A stretch of DNA of 64,000 nucleotides from Agriotes lineatus (GCA_940337035.1 CALNHX010000275.1:62001-126000), one strand, 5' to 3'. Shown: positions 33,963 through 45,434, numbered from the stretch's first letter. Notes: generated from the sequence alone by a model not told the origin. Program-made: numbers and translations.

Positions 33963-34633
33963 CTAGAGTCCTGTTCATCTTGACAATTTAACTTTTAAAT
34001 TATTGAAAATAGAAATACTCCTAAAACTAAAATTTTAAATTCGGAAAACTAGTGGTCTTTGAATTGTATCAATGGCAATCGATCCTAGCAACACTTTTAC
34101 AGACAAACAAACAAAACTTTTCTAAAACTAAAATCCAAGTTATTTTTCATTAAATAATAGTTACAGAAAAAATTGTCGCTGAAATAAAGCTACTCGAAAT
34201 ACTGTCACTAAAATAATCTTTCGAGTGGTAGTTTATTTTTAAATTGAAGAATGCCATTGGTTAATTTGTCAAACTAAAATAAAGTAACTCAATTTATGTT
34301 TTGCTATACTGAATTATCTATTGTGAGATACAAAACGTTCATATCCTTAAGTGCAGATTTAGATACTTGTGTACATTTCCAGGCAGTAAATTCAAGTGGG
34401 AAGTTTTTCTTAGACCAACTATAATACAATACTCCATCATCAAAATGCTTTTAAGCTCTGTTTTAGACAAAAATACAGCAATACAGTAGTAGTAAATACC
34501 AACGCTTTAAAAATATCTGTAGTTGCAATCAATAACATTTTCGGGTAATGCGGGGAATGTCAAGACTCAGTTTGATCTTGCAAGTGTCACTTTGCAGGAC
34601 TACTCACTTTTGAGGTTTTTGCAAGATTAGCCA
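33963..34633. other. no supported feature
   Basis: AT-rich non-coding sequence. Confidence 0.5.
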
Positions 34634-34764
34634 TTTTTACTTCCTTTTACGATAAAGGAAGTATTGGATTCACGCCAAAAATTCGAAATTGAGTTTCCAC
34701 CAGATCTTCACGTTTTAGAGTTCTCTGAACCTAAAAAACGTGTTTTTGTTCATTGGTCTGTTAC

Positions 34765-34830
<66 letters not shown>
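34765..34830 (+). repeat. (TCTG)n microsatellite
   Basis: About 16 consecutive TCTG units inside family A copy A2, expanded compared with copies A1, B1, B2 and B3, which have 3-6 units. Confidence 0.95.
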
Positions 34831-34833
<3 letters not shown>

Positions 34834-35312
34834 GAACAGAATATTTCAAAAACGAAAAGAAGGATGGCGTTAAAACTTCATATATAAGCTTTTTGTACTA
34901 TCTAGATGCGACAGCAAGCTTTTGAAGAAAATCGCATAACCGGAAGTATGGTGTTTACTCTTGTGATTTGTCAGTTTTTTTCGATTTTTTCAAAAACGGC
35001 TCTAACTATTTTTTTCAAACTCTACATTTTTATTACATTTTTAATGTGTATTGATGTGAGATAGGTGATTTTCCAGTTGAATACTTCTAAAATGGGTTTC
35101 TTTTGTTTTTGTTTCTAGTTTTGTTTATTAACTCCTATTTTAAATAGAACACTCGGTACGTTATTACATTTTTGAATTCAGCTTAAAATTTTGGAGAAAA
35201 TTTGTCTCTTGAACTAATGCTCTATTTTGTACTGTTTTTGTAGAATTTACAATTTTTGACAAATGATGAAAAATTCAAAATCAAATTTTTGGCTAATTAT
35301 AAGATCACTGTA

Positions 35313-35752
35313 ATAGTAGTTTATGTAACTAGTCCTCAAAGCAAGGCTTTAGGGGACGAGTTGTAATGTTTCCGGACGAGGCGGAGCGAAGCGCAGCCGA
35401 GTCCGATATATGAAGATGAGTCCTCTAAAGCCATTTGAGGACGTGTTGCATACAACGTTTTTTTGTATTAGCTCTCCAAACATTATAATATGAAGTTTCA
35501 ATTACCATTAACGCGGCATTATATTAGGAGGCCGCGCGAAAATGTATTTTTCGCTCCCCAAACTGGTTACTTTGGAAACTGTCTAGGATCCTCAAAATGG
35601 CCGTTTAGAGGCCTTGTACTTAAAGTCGTCATGGCAACTAATGTTTGAGTCCGCTAAAATGTTGCCATGACGACTTTAAGTACAAGGCCTCTAAATGGCC
35701 ATTTTGAGGATCCTAGACAGTTTCCAAAGTAACCAGTTTGGGGAGCGAATAC
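35313..35752. mobile_element. palindrome-bearing insertion in copy A2
   Basis: Contains two hairpins. The first, 35331-35452, pairs GTCCTCAAAG...GCTTTAGGGGAC with GTCCTCTAAAGCC...GAGGAC around GGAGCGAAGCGCAGCC. The second pairs an 87-base left arm (35552-35638) with a right arm (35661-35747) that matches it at all but one base; the arms begin CGCTCCCCAAACTGGTTACT. Non-coding. Its absence from copy A1 shows that it is a separate insertion. Confidence 0.75.
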
Positions 35753-36251
35753 AAAAAAAGAAGTTGTGTGAGTGTATCACACCAGATTTTTACTTTACTT
35801 TACCTAGGTAACCGGTTACCTTCACTGTGCACCTTGATGCGTTAGAGTTTTATTTTTATAGTATTTAACATTACTAGCTTAGTAAGAGGGAGTTTTTACT
35901 GGCGAATAGACCTTCTTGAGCCAGTAAAAACTGTTACCTTGCATGTACTGTTGAATATTTTATTTGGTCCTCACTTGTAAATAACTAGAAATTTACCAAT
36001 TATTCAAAATGTTCAACTGACAAGCAACTAAATTTATCAATATGACAGATACTAAGAAAGACAACTCTGGATTTGCACGCTATCATTTATCTATGAGCAC
36101 GCTTGTAAGACTGACAGCTAACTTGTAGAGATTTTACAAGTTAGTAACTTGTTAAAATAAACTTTCTTGATCAATACAGTGACTTGATAAATTGATGTTT
36201 ACAAGTGAGGAACAAATAAAATTTTTAAAGAGAGATTTCAGAAAAAATTTA

Positions 36252-36388
36252 ATACATTACACAACATAAAAGTGTCTATGCTTGACTTGGAGGCTTTGAA
36301 GAAGTACTCGGACGCTTCGCGTCCTCGTATTCTTCAACAAACCTCCTCATCTGCAAAGTATCACTTTCACGCCTTGTAATGTAATATA
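36252..36388. repeat. palindromic MITE-like hairpin with GGACGCTTCGCGTCC core
   Basis: ACATTACACAACATAAAAGT...GGAGGCTTTGAAGAAGTACT on the left is inverted on the right as TATTCTTCAACAAACCTCC...CACTTTCACGCCTTGTAATG. The centre is GGACGCTTCGCGTCC. Non-coding. Confidence 0.7.
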
Positions 36389-37740
36389 CTATGTATTATA
36401 CCATACTAGTGTTTGTACAAATCCAATATGGATGATCACTATATTGTGATTGTAGTTTACTCTGGAGAAATCTGCAAGTAAATTTTTTGTGTGATTGTAA
36501 AACAATTTGTAGTTCCTGGTTCTTGTTGGGCGTATTGTATTTAGTGTATTCTCCCTTATCGATTAGTGGTTGTGTCTGCAAATCAAAGATTGCATCATAT
36601 CTCATATTGCCGTATCTTAATTAAATTTATTAATTTGTGCTCTGCACCGAAGACCTCTACAGGGTACTAGTTTACAAGTAGCCTTTTTGTTCCTTAGAAG
36701 ACTGATTAACTGCAGTTCTACTTAAAATAATATAATGAGATATTCAGTTTAATTGTGGTGCAATGTTCACATTCTGCAATAAATAGAACGTCATTGTTTC
36801 TCCCGGTAAAAGCACAGAACCGAAACCAAAAAGAAAAGCTATCGATTTAGAGCCCGCTGGTGTTGAGGATGAGCATATGCAAATAAGCATCAGATCGAGT
36901 GTTACGTGGGGATGCCCGAGAATGCAGAAGCGATGCTTCAAATTCAGTGCAATTCAGAGCGAGCGTGAACCATCTCCAGCCATTATTCTTTCAGAAATGT
37001 TTATGAGGTGCTCTCGGAAACAGCAAAAGGAAGGGTGAAATGAGCATGAGGCAAGAGTTACAACAGTAGCCGATAGACGCTGCAGGTAGAGAAGGTTCGG
37101 TAAAATCAGCCTCATGGAATATAAGACTAAACGGGAGCTTCTCGGCGTAGTAGAACATTCGGTAGGCAAGCTCCACCAAGTTCCCTAATGCGTAGGTTTC
37201 TATGAGCTTAAGGAAATTCCAGTATGTGAAATAAAACCGGATGATTTCGCTATAGTACAGAATACTAATAATTCAAGAACTTAGAAACACATCAGCATGA
37301 AAATTTCAAAAAATATGTTTTAGTCAAAGGAATTAAAAGTGAAACATCGGTTTGCTAAATGACATTTTTTTATTACACAAAAACATAAAACATAAATCTT
37401 AGTATTCATACTTTGAAAGCAAAAATAAGCCAGTTAAGAATGATTCCTTCGGAACTTTGGATTCAGCAGTTGATAAAAAAGTTGCATGTTTCCGTTTCAG
37501 TTAGAAAATCATTTCATTGATATCAATAACTCGTATGTGATCATCGATTCCCAAACTATTCTTTATATTTTTACCAAAAATCATAAATCTCTAAATCTAT
37601 TAACAAACTTAACCAATAATTTTCATCCACTCTTTTAACTACAATGAATTTTAAATTTTCAAAAGAATTAATAATTTTATGAACTTTAAATGTACATATA
37701 TTCCTTATTTTTCTCCATTATAGAGAGAAATTATTTAAAT
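36389..37740. other. mostly non-coding; unassigned coding-like piece at 36985-37182
   Basis: A GC-richer part (36830-37190) has a minus-strand frame LGNLVELAYRMFYYAEKLPF (37182 onwards) that later reads ASIGYCCNSCLMLISPFLLL, a possible membrane segment. It is preceded by CTACGCATTAG, a weak acceptor. It stops near 36991. No family was recognised; it could be an exon or chance. The rest shows nothing. Confidence 0.25.
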
Positions 37741-37744
37741 TACC

Positions 37745-38770
37745 ATAAATATTTGAAAAAGGCATCCCAAAGTGTTGTTAACCGGAAATGGAACCAAATA
37801 TCTACAAGAAAACAGTGTCGACTGTGGGCCAGAGTTGGAATAAATTACTAGAGACATAGCAGCCCCCAACGTCCTTCTAGAGAAACATCTTTAACAAGTG
37901 CGTACACGAGGAACAACGCCCTAAAATGGACCAAAACTCATATAACACCTAAATATAGTGCAGGGACCAAATTAAATAGTAATAATTACGAAAGTGTAAG
38001 CGTTATTAGTTCTCTAGCACGCTTTTACACAAGAAGCGTTAAACCAAGGATTTGAAGAAAATCTAAAAGTACCATACATGCAAAAAGTTGATTTAAGGCA
38101 GGTAGATCATGTATCAATAATATATTTATGTGTAACTTCCACTTTGAGAATAGCCCAGCCCGTTTCCTTGCCGAGATCGAGCCCGGCAATTAAAAATCCT
38201 ATAGGGTTTCTGATTACAGCAAGTGTTATTGTCCTGAGTCCTGTTACCACTATAGTGAAAAATACATAATTCGGAATAGACCGGTCTATCTAACTTTCGT
38301 GGATTTATATGAAGTATATGACAGTGTTTCATTAAGTAACTTGGGGAACTTCATGTACAATACAGGCATCAAAGGTTACCGCTGTTAATATAGTAAATAA
38401 AATATCAGGGAAGTTTGTGTAGAAAGTGACGAAGGGGCGAGATAGGGATGCCCTCTAGCTTCGAGATTATTCAAGATACATTCGATGATGACTTACAAGG
38501 GTGGATTCAGAAGTGTCGTAATATGAATATAGTCATTAAGGACTATCCCCGCTTTTGGTTGCTGATGACCAGGTTATAATTACAGGTGAAGCTGTTCGAT
38601 GAGTAAAAAATGAGGTTTCACGATTAACATAAAGAAAACGTAATAATTGGTAAAATACCCAGGAGTTAGTCACCTTTACTAAAATAGGAAACCGCATTGG
38701 GAATGTAAATAACAAAATCAAACAACGACAAAGCGTGATCAACAATTGAAATCTGTTTTATGAAATAATA
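37745..38770 (+). pseudogene. heavily decayed LINE reverse transcriptase
   Basis: Plus-strand fragments in several frames: RPVYLTFVDLYEVYDSVS (near 38280; compare the RT motif FVDF.KAFDSV, with the catalytic Asp context), EGARWGCPLASRLFKI (near 38430; compare G.RQGCPLSP..F), and then ADDQVIITGEA-like wording near 38560 (motif YADD/FADD). Between them are many stops. The motif order of a non-LTR RT is clear, the clade is not. An upstream part may start near 37745. Confidence 0.65.
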
Positions 38771-39029
38771 AAAAAATAAGGAAACTAAAGCTACCATTTA
38801 TTGGTTTTTCTTTTAACAGCTGATGTTTTCTTCTATACTACATGGGGAATATATGCAACCATTTACAGTTTTTAAAGACGAAATTTAAAAAGCATTTAGT
38901 CCCTACTTATATTTCGGTTTCTTGGAACTTTCGTCAGTAATTATTGTTTCTAACAATGGATGTAGGTACATTGTATGTCTGAAAACAAAAGCATTATTAA
39001 GTTAACAAAATATGTAAAGGGGTTTACAC
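38771..39029. other. no supported feature
   Basis: Short AT-rich non-coding stretch. Confidence 0.5.
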
Positions 39030-39071
39030 GGAACTTCCCTCGCCCGAATTAGATCAATTTGCAAATTTAAA

Positions 39072-39165
39072 AAAATTGTAGTCCGCTGGGGTTTGAACTC
39101 CAGCCGCATCTGCGTAGCGATTGTAACCGCATTGATGAGACGTACTGCGCCATCCTGCCTTATTA
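39072..39165 (-). other. tRNA-like module inside copy B3
   Basis: GGATGGCGCAGTACG (A-box-like) and GGAGTTCAAACCCCAGC (B box, near 39095-39079) are spaced as in a tRNA gene and followed by a run of seven T, a Pol III terminator-like sequence. Best preserved of the four modules. No perfect cloverleaf is claimed. Confidence 0.6.
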
Positions 39166-39410
39166 AAATGAGTGCGGCGCGCCTCTATTTAACGGGACGG
39201 CCTTACTGTTGAAACGTTTCGACTCTTTTGTGACATTATCCTGTATCTGTTGAGTCCTATTTCCGGCAAGTGTAAAGCCTGACCTATGTGAACATTATTA
39301 CTTCCATCTATTTCAAAGTTAACGCAAACATAAACAAAAGTTATTTTTTAAGGTGCTTATCCTGTATATATTTGTCTGAAATTTTCTGGGTTTCATGCCA
39401 GATAAACATA

Positions 39411-39804
39411 CCGGGTGTCCATTCTCAAAGTCGAACATAAGGCAATTAACATTATTGCATTCACTCGTTCTTCATTGAAATAATTTATTTTTCTAGAGAT
39501 AATTTTAACAGACGTTGACAGAAATATCTGACTTACGTCAACTAATTACCAATTTTTTTAACAAATACTATCGAAATTGAAAAGCAAGGCATAGCAAATT
39601 TAAAAATTTCAAAGTTTTAAATTAGTATTTTAAAATAAAAATGGCATCTTGAATATTATTATTGGTATCATTTGATGCGTAATAATTTTATCTTTCCACT
39701 GATACCATTACCTTCCCTGTAAATTGAATTGGCGACAGGAATCGGCAAAAACGTTTAATTACAATGTTAATCGCCTATGTTCGACTTTGAGAACGGACAC
39801 CCGG
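39411..39804. mobile_element. TA-flanked MITE with CCGGGTGTCC ends
   Basis: Terminal inverted repeats of about 44 bases start CCGGGTGTCCATTCTCAAAG on the left; the right one differs by a few bases. TA lies outside both ends (39409-39410 and 39805-39806). It interrupts family B copy B3, whose sequence continues on both sides. It shares the CCGGGTG terminus and TA target with the large palindrome at 28389. Non-coding. Confidence 0.85.
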
Positions 39805-40191
39805 TATAGTCTGCATGCAAAATATCGCCATCCTCCAACAAATAGTTTTTGAGTTATACCGCCAACAGACAGACAGACAGACTGACGGAATTGAGAAAAC
39901 CCGTTTTTTCGTCATCTAGAGACCCTGAAACGTGAAGATCTGGAGAAATCTCGAAAGGTGATTTTTTCGCTATTACAGTACTTCCTTCGTCTTTTAGACG
40001 AGGGAAGTAATAAAAAGCAGGCGAATAACTAAGTTCTCCATCTCACGTCACATAAGACAATTTTTAGCAATATGGTGGTAGATTTTTTTTCTAAAACACT
40101 TTAGAAATGTTTCTTTATTTCTGCAACAGGAAAAAATCACAATAGTTTCCGTGAAAAGGAAAACTTCTCATTACAGACTCAAGCATATTGA

Positions 40192-40830
40192 TTTTTACTT
40201 TCCTCGTCTGAAAGACGAAGGACAGTAGTATTGTAATCACGAAAAAATCACCTTCGGAGATTTCTTCATATCTTCACGTTTCAGGGCCCCAGATGACGAA
40301 AACGAGGTTTACTCAATTCCGTCAGTCTGTCTGTCTGTCTGTTGACGGTATAACTCAAAAACTATTTGTCGGAAGAAGATTATATTTTGCATACATATTA
40401 TATATGTACCTGGCACCGTGATAATTTTAGAGAAATCTATACAGGGTGAGCACCTTAAAATAATAAAATTTTGTGTATTTTTCATTTAACTCAGTACTAG
40501 ATACAAGTAATACTTTGTACATAGTGCAGGCGTTATTCTTACAAGAAATTCGAGCCAATAGATACAGAATCAATGTTTTACGATACAAAAAAGAGGCACA
40601 AAGTAGCGGGTTACTAAATATAGTTGCAACGCAGAAATTCGAAAGGTCGGTGCTCCGTGGCGCAGGTAGAAATTGCCCAGTCGCTTACAATATCCCACAA
40701 CACGTTGGGGCGACCACCGGTAACGATTTTTTTTATTGGCAAATTTATTTCACTCCTACCTTAATTTGATTTTTAAAATTACTTAGTGTCACAATGTCGA
40801 CGAGGGAAGTTCTGGGTAAAGCCTTTTACA
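40192..40830 (+). mobile_element. Helentron-type element with tRNA-like module, family B, copy B2
   Basis: Most compact copy. Left end ACTTTCCTCGTCTGAAAGACGAAGG (stem-loop, from 40197), TCTTCACGTTTCAGGGCCC, (GTCT)n at 40323-40342, TATAACTCAAAAACTATTTG, a core, and the tRNA-like module at 40655-40735. Then GTGTCACAATGTCGACGAGG and GAAGTTCTGGGTAAAGCC, which contain the right inverted repeat (CGAGGGAAGT, 40801-40810). Short distance from B3, which is in the opposite orientation. Confidence 0.75.
40655..40738 (+). other. tRNA-like module inside copy B2
   Basis: GTGGCGCAGGTAGAAATTGC (A-box-like) and GTTGGGGCGACC in the B-box position, followed by CGGTAACGATTTTTT, a T-run. The B box is degraded, so the module is recognisable mainly by position and by likeness to B3 (GGCGCAG; CGCTTACAAT). 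Confidence 0.45.
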
Positions 40831-41200
40831 AAATATATTTTTAATTTTCACCAAGAAACAGTTTCAATTCAAATATTTATGGGCTTACCACACGTTAAAA
40901 AGTGTCAATCTCGAACTTGGATTAACTTGGGACAGCGAACGATTATTGTTATAGAAAGGGAAACATTCTCATACTTTCAAAAAGCCAGTGAAATAGATAG
41001 AGTTGCTTAAAAAAATAATTGTCAATCACTGAGTATAAAACTGAACTTTATTTTAAATTGAATGTCTTTGTATTAAAGTAATTTTTGGTATATTGTATTT
41101 AATTTGTTAATTATAGTCCTGCTTTTGTTTTTTTTTTATTTCAACCGGTTAATATATTAATATATCTAGACAAACTATAAGCATTGGAAATGGTCTTCTG
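40831..41200. other. no supported feature
   Basis: AT-rich, non-coding. Confidence 0.5.
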
Positions 41201-42272
41201 AAGGGGCAGTTTCGACATAAAAATTAAGTACCTTACTCACTATTGGTCAACAGTCGAAAGCATGAAAGAAAACTACCCTGCTCACTATTATAATTGATCA
41301 ACGGCCCAAAACATGAAAATGAACTACCCTATCAACTTTACTATTTCAAATAGAACACCCGCTACATTATTACATTTTTGAATTCGGCTTCAAATTTTAG
41401 AAAGAATCAATTAACTATATTTTGTACGGTTTCTGTGGAATTTGTAATTTCTGAATTTTTTTTACTTAAAAATTAGCATATCTCGGCTTTCTTAACGTCC
41501 AATTATTTAGTTTTTTGCAGTTATACTTATATTTACTAATGATCAACCACCCAAAGCACAAAATTAAGGTACCCTACCCACTATTGTTCAACGGCCCAAA
41601 GCATGAAAATAAACTACCCTACTTCCAGTTGTAGCAGAAGTCTCTATCAAGCTTGTTATTTTAAATATAACACCCGGTATATTACATTTTTGAATTCGGT
41701 TTAAAATTTTAGAGGAAATTTGTCTTTTTAAACTATTTTTTGCGATTTCTGTAGCATTTGCAATTCTTGATTTTTTTTTACAAATACTTAAAAATTTGTA
41801 TATCTCCGGTTTCTTAACGTTCAGATATTTTGTTTTTTGCAGTTATATTCATATTTACAATTGACCAACGGCCCAAAGCATGAAAAGTACCCTACTCACT
41901 GTTGATCAACGGTCCAACGAATGAAAATGAACTACCCTACTTCCGGTTATACCGACAGTTGCAATGAACTATGTTATTTTAAATAGAACACCCGGTATAT
42001 TATTACGTTTTTGAAAGCGGTTTAAAATTTCAGAAAGAATTCGTCTGGTAAACTAACTCTTTATCTTGCATGGTTTCTGTAAAACTTGTAGTTTTTGAAA
42101 ATTCTTGCCTCCGGTTCAAACTCATGAATTTTCTTGTATTATTAATTTTTTTTATTTTTGTATAGTGGATTTTTTATATAATGTAGTCGGGAAGCAAGAC
42201 ACACATTTTTGACTAATTATAAAATCAGTGTAAAAGGAAGTTTTATGCTTGTATCACACCAGATTTTTTAAA
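41200..42272 (+). repeat. family A 3' part expanded as a tandem array, copy A3
   Basis: Three successive units of about 318 bases share GAACACCCGGTATATTATTA (near 41351, 41668 and 41988), TTTTGAATTCGG, AAAATTTTAGA and TTTCTGTAG. Between them a shorter string, roughly CAACGGCCCAAAGCATGAAA then ACTACCCTAC, recurs at about 41247, 41291, 41545, 41589, 41866 and 41910. The array ends with the family A terminus (AAAGGAAGT, then TATCACACCAGATTTTTT at 42252-42269). The normal 5' end with (GTCT)n is absent. Seen directly; expansion inside a mobile element is inference. Confidence 0.75.
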
Positions 42273-43872
42273 TTACTGTAGGTTCCAGGTGTCGATAATC
42301 TTATGCGAATGATGTCATGCATCTACAGCATTTTTTTAAGAAATTAAAAATTGCTTCTTTAAAGTTTCGAGATAAGTAAACTACCACATATGTGTTACTG
42401 TCTATTACGGAAACAAGCAACCACCAACTTTTCTTGCTGATTCGCTACAATGTGGAATCTATAACTTTGCAAATACTTATATTAAAACAATAGCCTTTGA
42501 TAGTAAAACTACAATTATTTAAAGAGATAACCAATATGTTATTTGTATCACAGGCTTCACACAATTACTAGGAGTTTTAGCATATTCCTAAATTAATCAT
42601 ATTAAAATGCAAATCAACAAAAGTCAATTTACATGTCGATCAAATCAACATGGTGACCAACAAAATCGCAGAATGCTACGGGAGTTGCCATTTATTTGTA
42701 TTCTAAAATACATATTTGAACAGGGCAAAACTGTTCGATATTTAATTAATATTATTAAAGCCGGAAGCTTTCTGGCTTTTTACGGAATTGAAATCTAGAA
42801 AATGCTCTTTGATATAAATATTAACATTAATAATTAAGTTTTAATTAATTAGATCAAAAATACGGTAACCAAGTTGTGCAGGCAGAGAACAACTGCTTAG
42901 TATAATCGTAAGACAAAATTTCCTATAATTTAGAGATTGGAATAGTGTGGTTTCCTACCTTTTGTAGACTACTCAAGAAACTATTATAGAGTAGTAACTT
43001 GGCTTTAGGTTAACACCTGGAATTAAACGTTTTTAGCTAATCCAGTTTGCAGAGGATAAACATAGAAACGTGCCTATATTATGTGCTTTACAGTACAATT
43101 GGCGTATATATGGATAAAAATAAAATTAGTGCGAAATGAAATAATTTAATTGAATAAATATATTCACAGCGCTATGAAAGGCGTGGTCATACATTTATAG
43201 CACATATGGCAAAAATTAAAATATTTCAATTAATAAAATTTAGAAGTAAACAAGAAAGACTACAAAATGGAAACGGTAAAAGTGCTCGACTACTGCTTCT
43301 TGTCATGTTAAGTTTCCCGACGCACATTTCCAAAAGTTTTTCTCTTTGGCGTCATATCTCGTTAGTTAAAGCGCATTGTAATTATATTGAATTAATATTT
43401 TGAAACGATCCTTCAAGCAAACCATTAACATTCTGGTCGAGTAATATACTTCGCGAGCAGTAGGGGCCGATTAAATTAGGAAATTCAATTCCCTATTTTG
43501 CACAGCAACAGCGATGAATTTAATTTACACGATATAAAATAATAAATTTGCAGATTTTATGAGTCTGAATGCGACGAGCGCTGGGATTAATGCGGCACCA
43601 AAACACTTGAACGAATTATTTACCACAATAAACCCTTTACTTTCGACCGCTCCGGACAATCTGAACTTCCAGAATATTGCGACTCTTAGTAGCAGTAAAT
43701 TCCCATTTGACGTGGAAAATTAAACCTCTTACTAACACTGTTTAGCTCCACTTTGCTGCACTTCGGTTGTTAAATTTGATAACTCAATCCCTACAATAAC
43801 TAAATCGCCCTGTTTGCATTTGCAGTATTTTGAATAGTAAAATACTGACTTTAGAGATCTATTTTATTTATA
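42273..43872. other. no supported gene
   Basis: About 1.6 kb of AT-rich sequence with short ORFs that have no domain. Confidence 0.5.
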
Positions 43873-43874
43873 TA

Positions 43875-44195
43875 CAGGGTTTTATTATAACGCGCAATAT
43901 GTGTAAATGCGTTTATTTTAAAATGCAATATGGAAACGTTACTGATAATGTAAAAACATAATATATTGTACGGGGGAAGGAATTCTGTTGATCAAATAGT
44001 ATAAAGACTTCAGTTTACAGCAAGTATGTGGGTTATTACATGCCCTGTTGTTCTTTATGATGCTGCTTTTTCAATAAAATTACGGTTCATATATTGCATT
44101 TACACATGGCGTGGCGTACGCTTAGAAACCAATAGTAACAATCAAGTCCATATGGAAACGGGAATGCCACATTGCGCGTTATAATAAATTCACTG
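43875..44195. mobile_element. TA-flanked MITE with CAGGG/CAGTG ends
   Basis: The left TIR (from CAGGGTTTTATTATAACGCG) and the inverted right TIR (CAGTGAATTTATTATAACGC) match over about 28 bases with a few differences. TA lies outside both (43873-43874 and 44196-44197). A second inner inverted pair, TGTGTAAATGC...GCATTTACACA, is present. CAGTG-type ends and TA targets suit Tc1/mariner. Non-coding, 321 bp. Confidence 0.78.
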
Positions 44196-44793
44196 TATAC
44201 AAGGTGTAAAAAATATACCGACAAACTTTTAGGGGTGGAAGGGGACATCAAAACAAACATTTTTTGCTTCGAGATACAGAGTGTTAAAATTTGTAGAAAA
44301 AAACGCTTCAGCCAATTTTAATGAAATTTTCACAGTTTGTTGGTAACTTTATGATATATTTGATATATTTTCGCTCACTAGTGGTCAGTTTCGTGCTGCA
44401 ATTTCCGAATGAAGTTTGTGCTCTGGTGAATTTTTGATTATTCTATTATAAGTGGATTTAAAAGGTGTATTTAATTTTATTATTATATTGTGTCACTGTT
44501 ATGGTTTAGAAAATAATCAGTTATTTTGTTTTATTTTATTTAAGTCTTGGCGACACTAATTTAGTTAATAAGTTTTTATGTTTCCTGTAATTGGGATTTT
44601 AGTTGCCCTTGGAAATAAAACAATTAATTATTATAATTACAGCGATGTCCGCCGAAGAGTGAGCACGCGTGTGTCTGCTGTGGCGAATTTGCGGTGTAAA
44701 ATCATACGTGCAACGCAAGTAATACGTCAGTTTATTCGTGTAGTCTTTCTAAAGTTAATAAATATTAACAGTAGTTCATCTACCTAATACATA

Positions 44794-45434
44794 ATGGGTT
44801 TAACACGTGAAAATAGTTCTGAGATTAAGGAAATCGTGAAGGACACTATAACCATGCTCGTAACAGATGATCTATTCATCACACAAATTGCGGACAAGGT
44901 ATTTAGTAAATTAATTAGTAAATTCAATGATTTCAAGAAAGATTGTGAGGATCGAGTCGCGAAAATTATTAGCAAGTGCGATGAAAAGACAGATCAGCTG
45001 GAGCAATACACCAGGCAAATAGCCTGCGTGTCTTCGGGATTTCTGAAGATAAGGGGGAGGATATAGAAGAACAAACTTATAGCTGCATGTGCATCTTGAT
45101 CTTATGCTAATATCACCCTGACACCTGAGTATATCGACCGCTGCCATCGAATAGGAGCCCTAAAGGATGAAAAAAGTCGACCCATTTTAATAAAATTTGT
45201 CAGCTACAAATGCCGCAGTATATTATGGAACAACAAGAAAAACTTCGCCGGATCAAAAATTTTGGTGAAAGAAGATCTTACAAAAAACGGTACGCTTTAC
45301 TAAAACATGCTGCTAATCTATTTGGATTCCGCCAAGTATGGTCGTCCGATGGAAAGGTTAAGGTGAAGTATCAAAATAAAACCTTGTCTGTAATTGATAC
45401 AGTAGCCTGCGACAACATTGTAGCTGGCAAGTGA
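44794..45434 (+). pseudogene. LINE ORF1 (RNA-binding protein) relic
   Basis: ATG at 44794 opens a frame of 90 codons rich in charged residues with a coiled-coil look (KLISKFNDFKKDCEDRVAKI), up to LEQYTRQ. The following part is frameshifted but continues as TPEYIDRCHRIGALKDEKSR, PILIKFVSYKCRS and NNKKNFAGSKILVKEDLTKN, then NLFGFRQVWSSDGKVKVKY. D.CHRIG, RPI.(V/I)KF.SY and KI...EDLT are the conserved run of ORF1p proteins in insect LINEs of this type, which bind the element RNA. At least two frameshifts are needed to read it through. Confidence 0.8.

Larger units (their letters stand above)
34634..35792 (+). mobile_element. Helentron-type element, family A, copy A2, interrupted
   Basis: Collinear with copy A1. 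The left hairpin ACTTCCTTTTACGATAAAGG is at 34639, a long (TCTG)n tract lies at 34765-34830, and the shared core runs to CACTGTAA at 35312. Then a palindromic insertion follows (35313 to about 35752). The right end resumes as GAAGTTGTGTGAGTGTATCAC and ACCAGATTTTT at 35759-35792. The match to A1 on both sides fixes the nested order. The right inverted repeat is partly lost to the insertion. Confidence 0.75.
39030..40013 (-). mobile_element. Helentron-type element with tRNA-like module, family B, copy B3, carrying a MITE
   Basis: On the minus strand the left end is ACTTCCCTCGTCTAAAAGACG with its hairpin partner GAAGGAAGT (from 40013). Then come CAGATCTTCACGTTTCAGGG, a short (GTCT)n and TATAACTCAAAAACTATTTG. 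After a MITE insertion (39411-39804) comes a shared core (CATAGGTCAGGCTTTACACT, also in B4), the tRNA-like module (39160-39072), and GGGCGAGGGAAGTTCC, the right inverted repeat at about 39045-39030. Without the MITE the copy is about 590 bases, similar to B2. Confidence 0.72.

Noticed and set aside
34664..34873. Plus-strand ORF with Ser-Val-Cys-Leu repeats
   Set aside because: Translation of the (TCTG)n microsatellite in family A.
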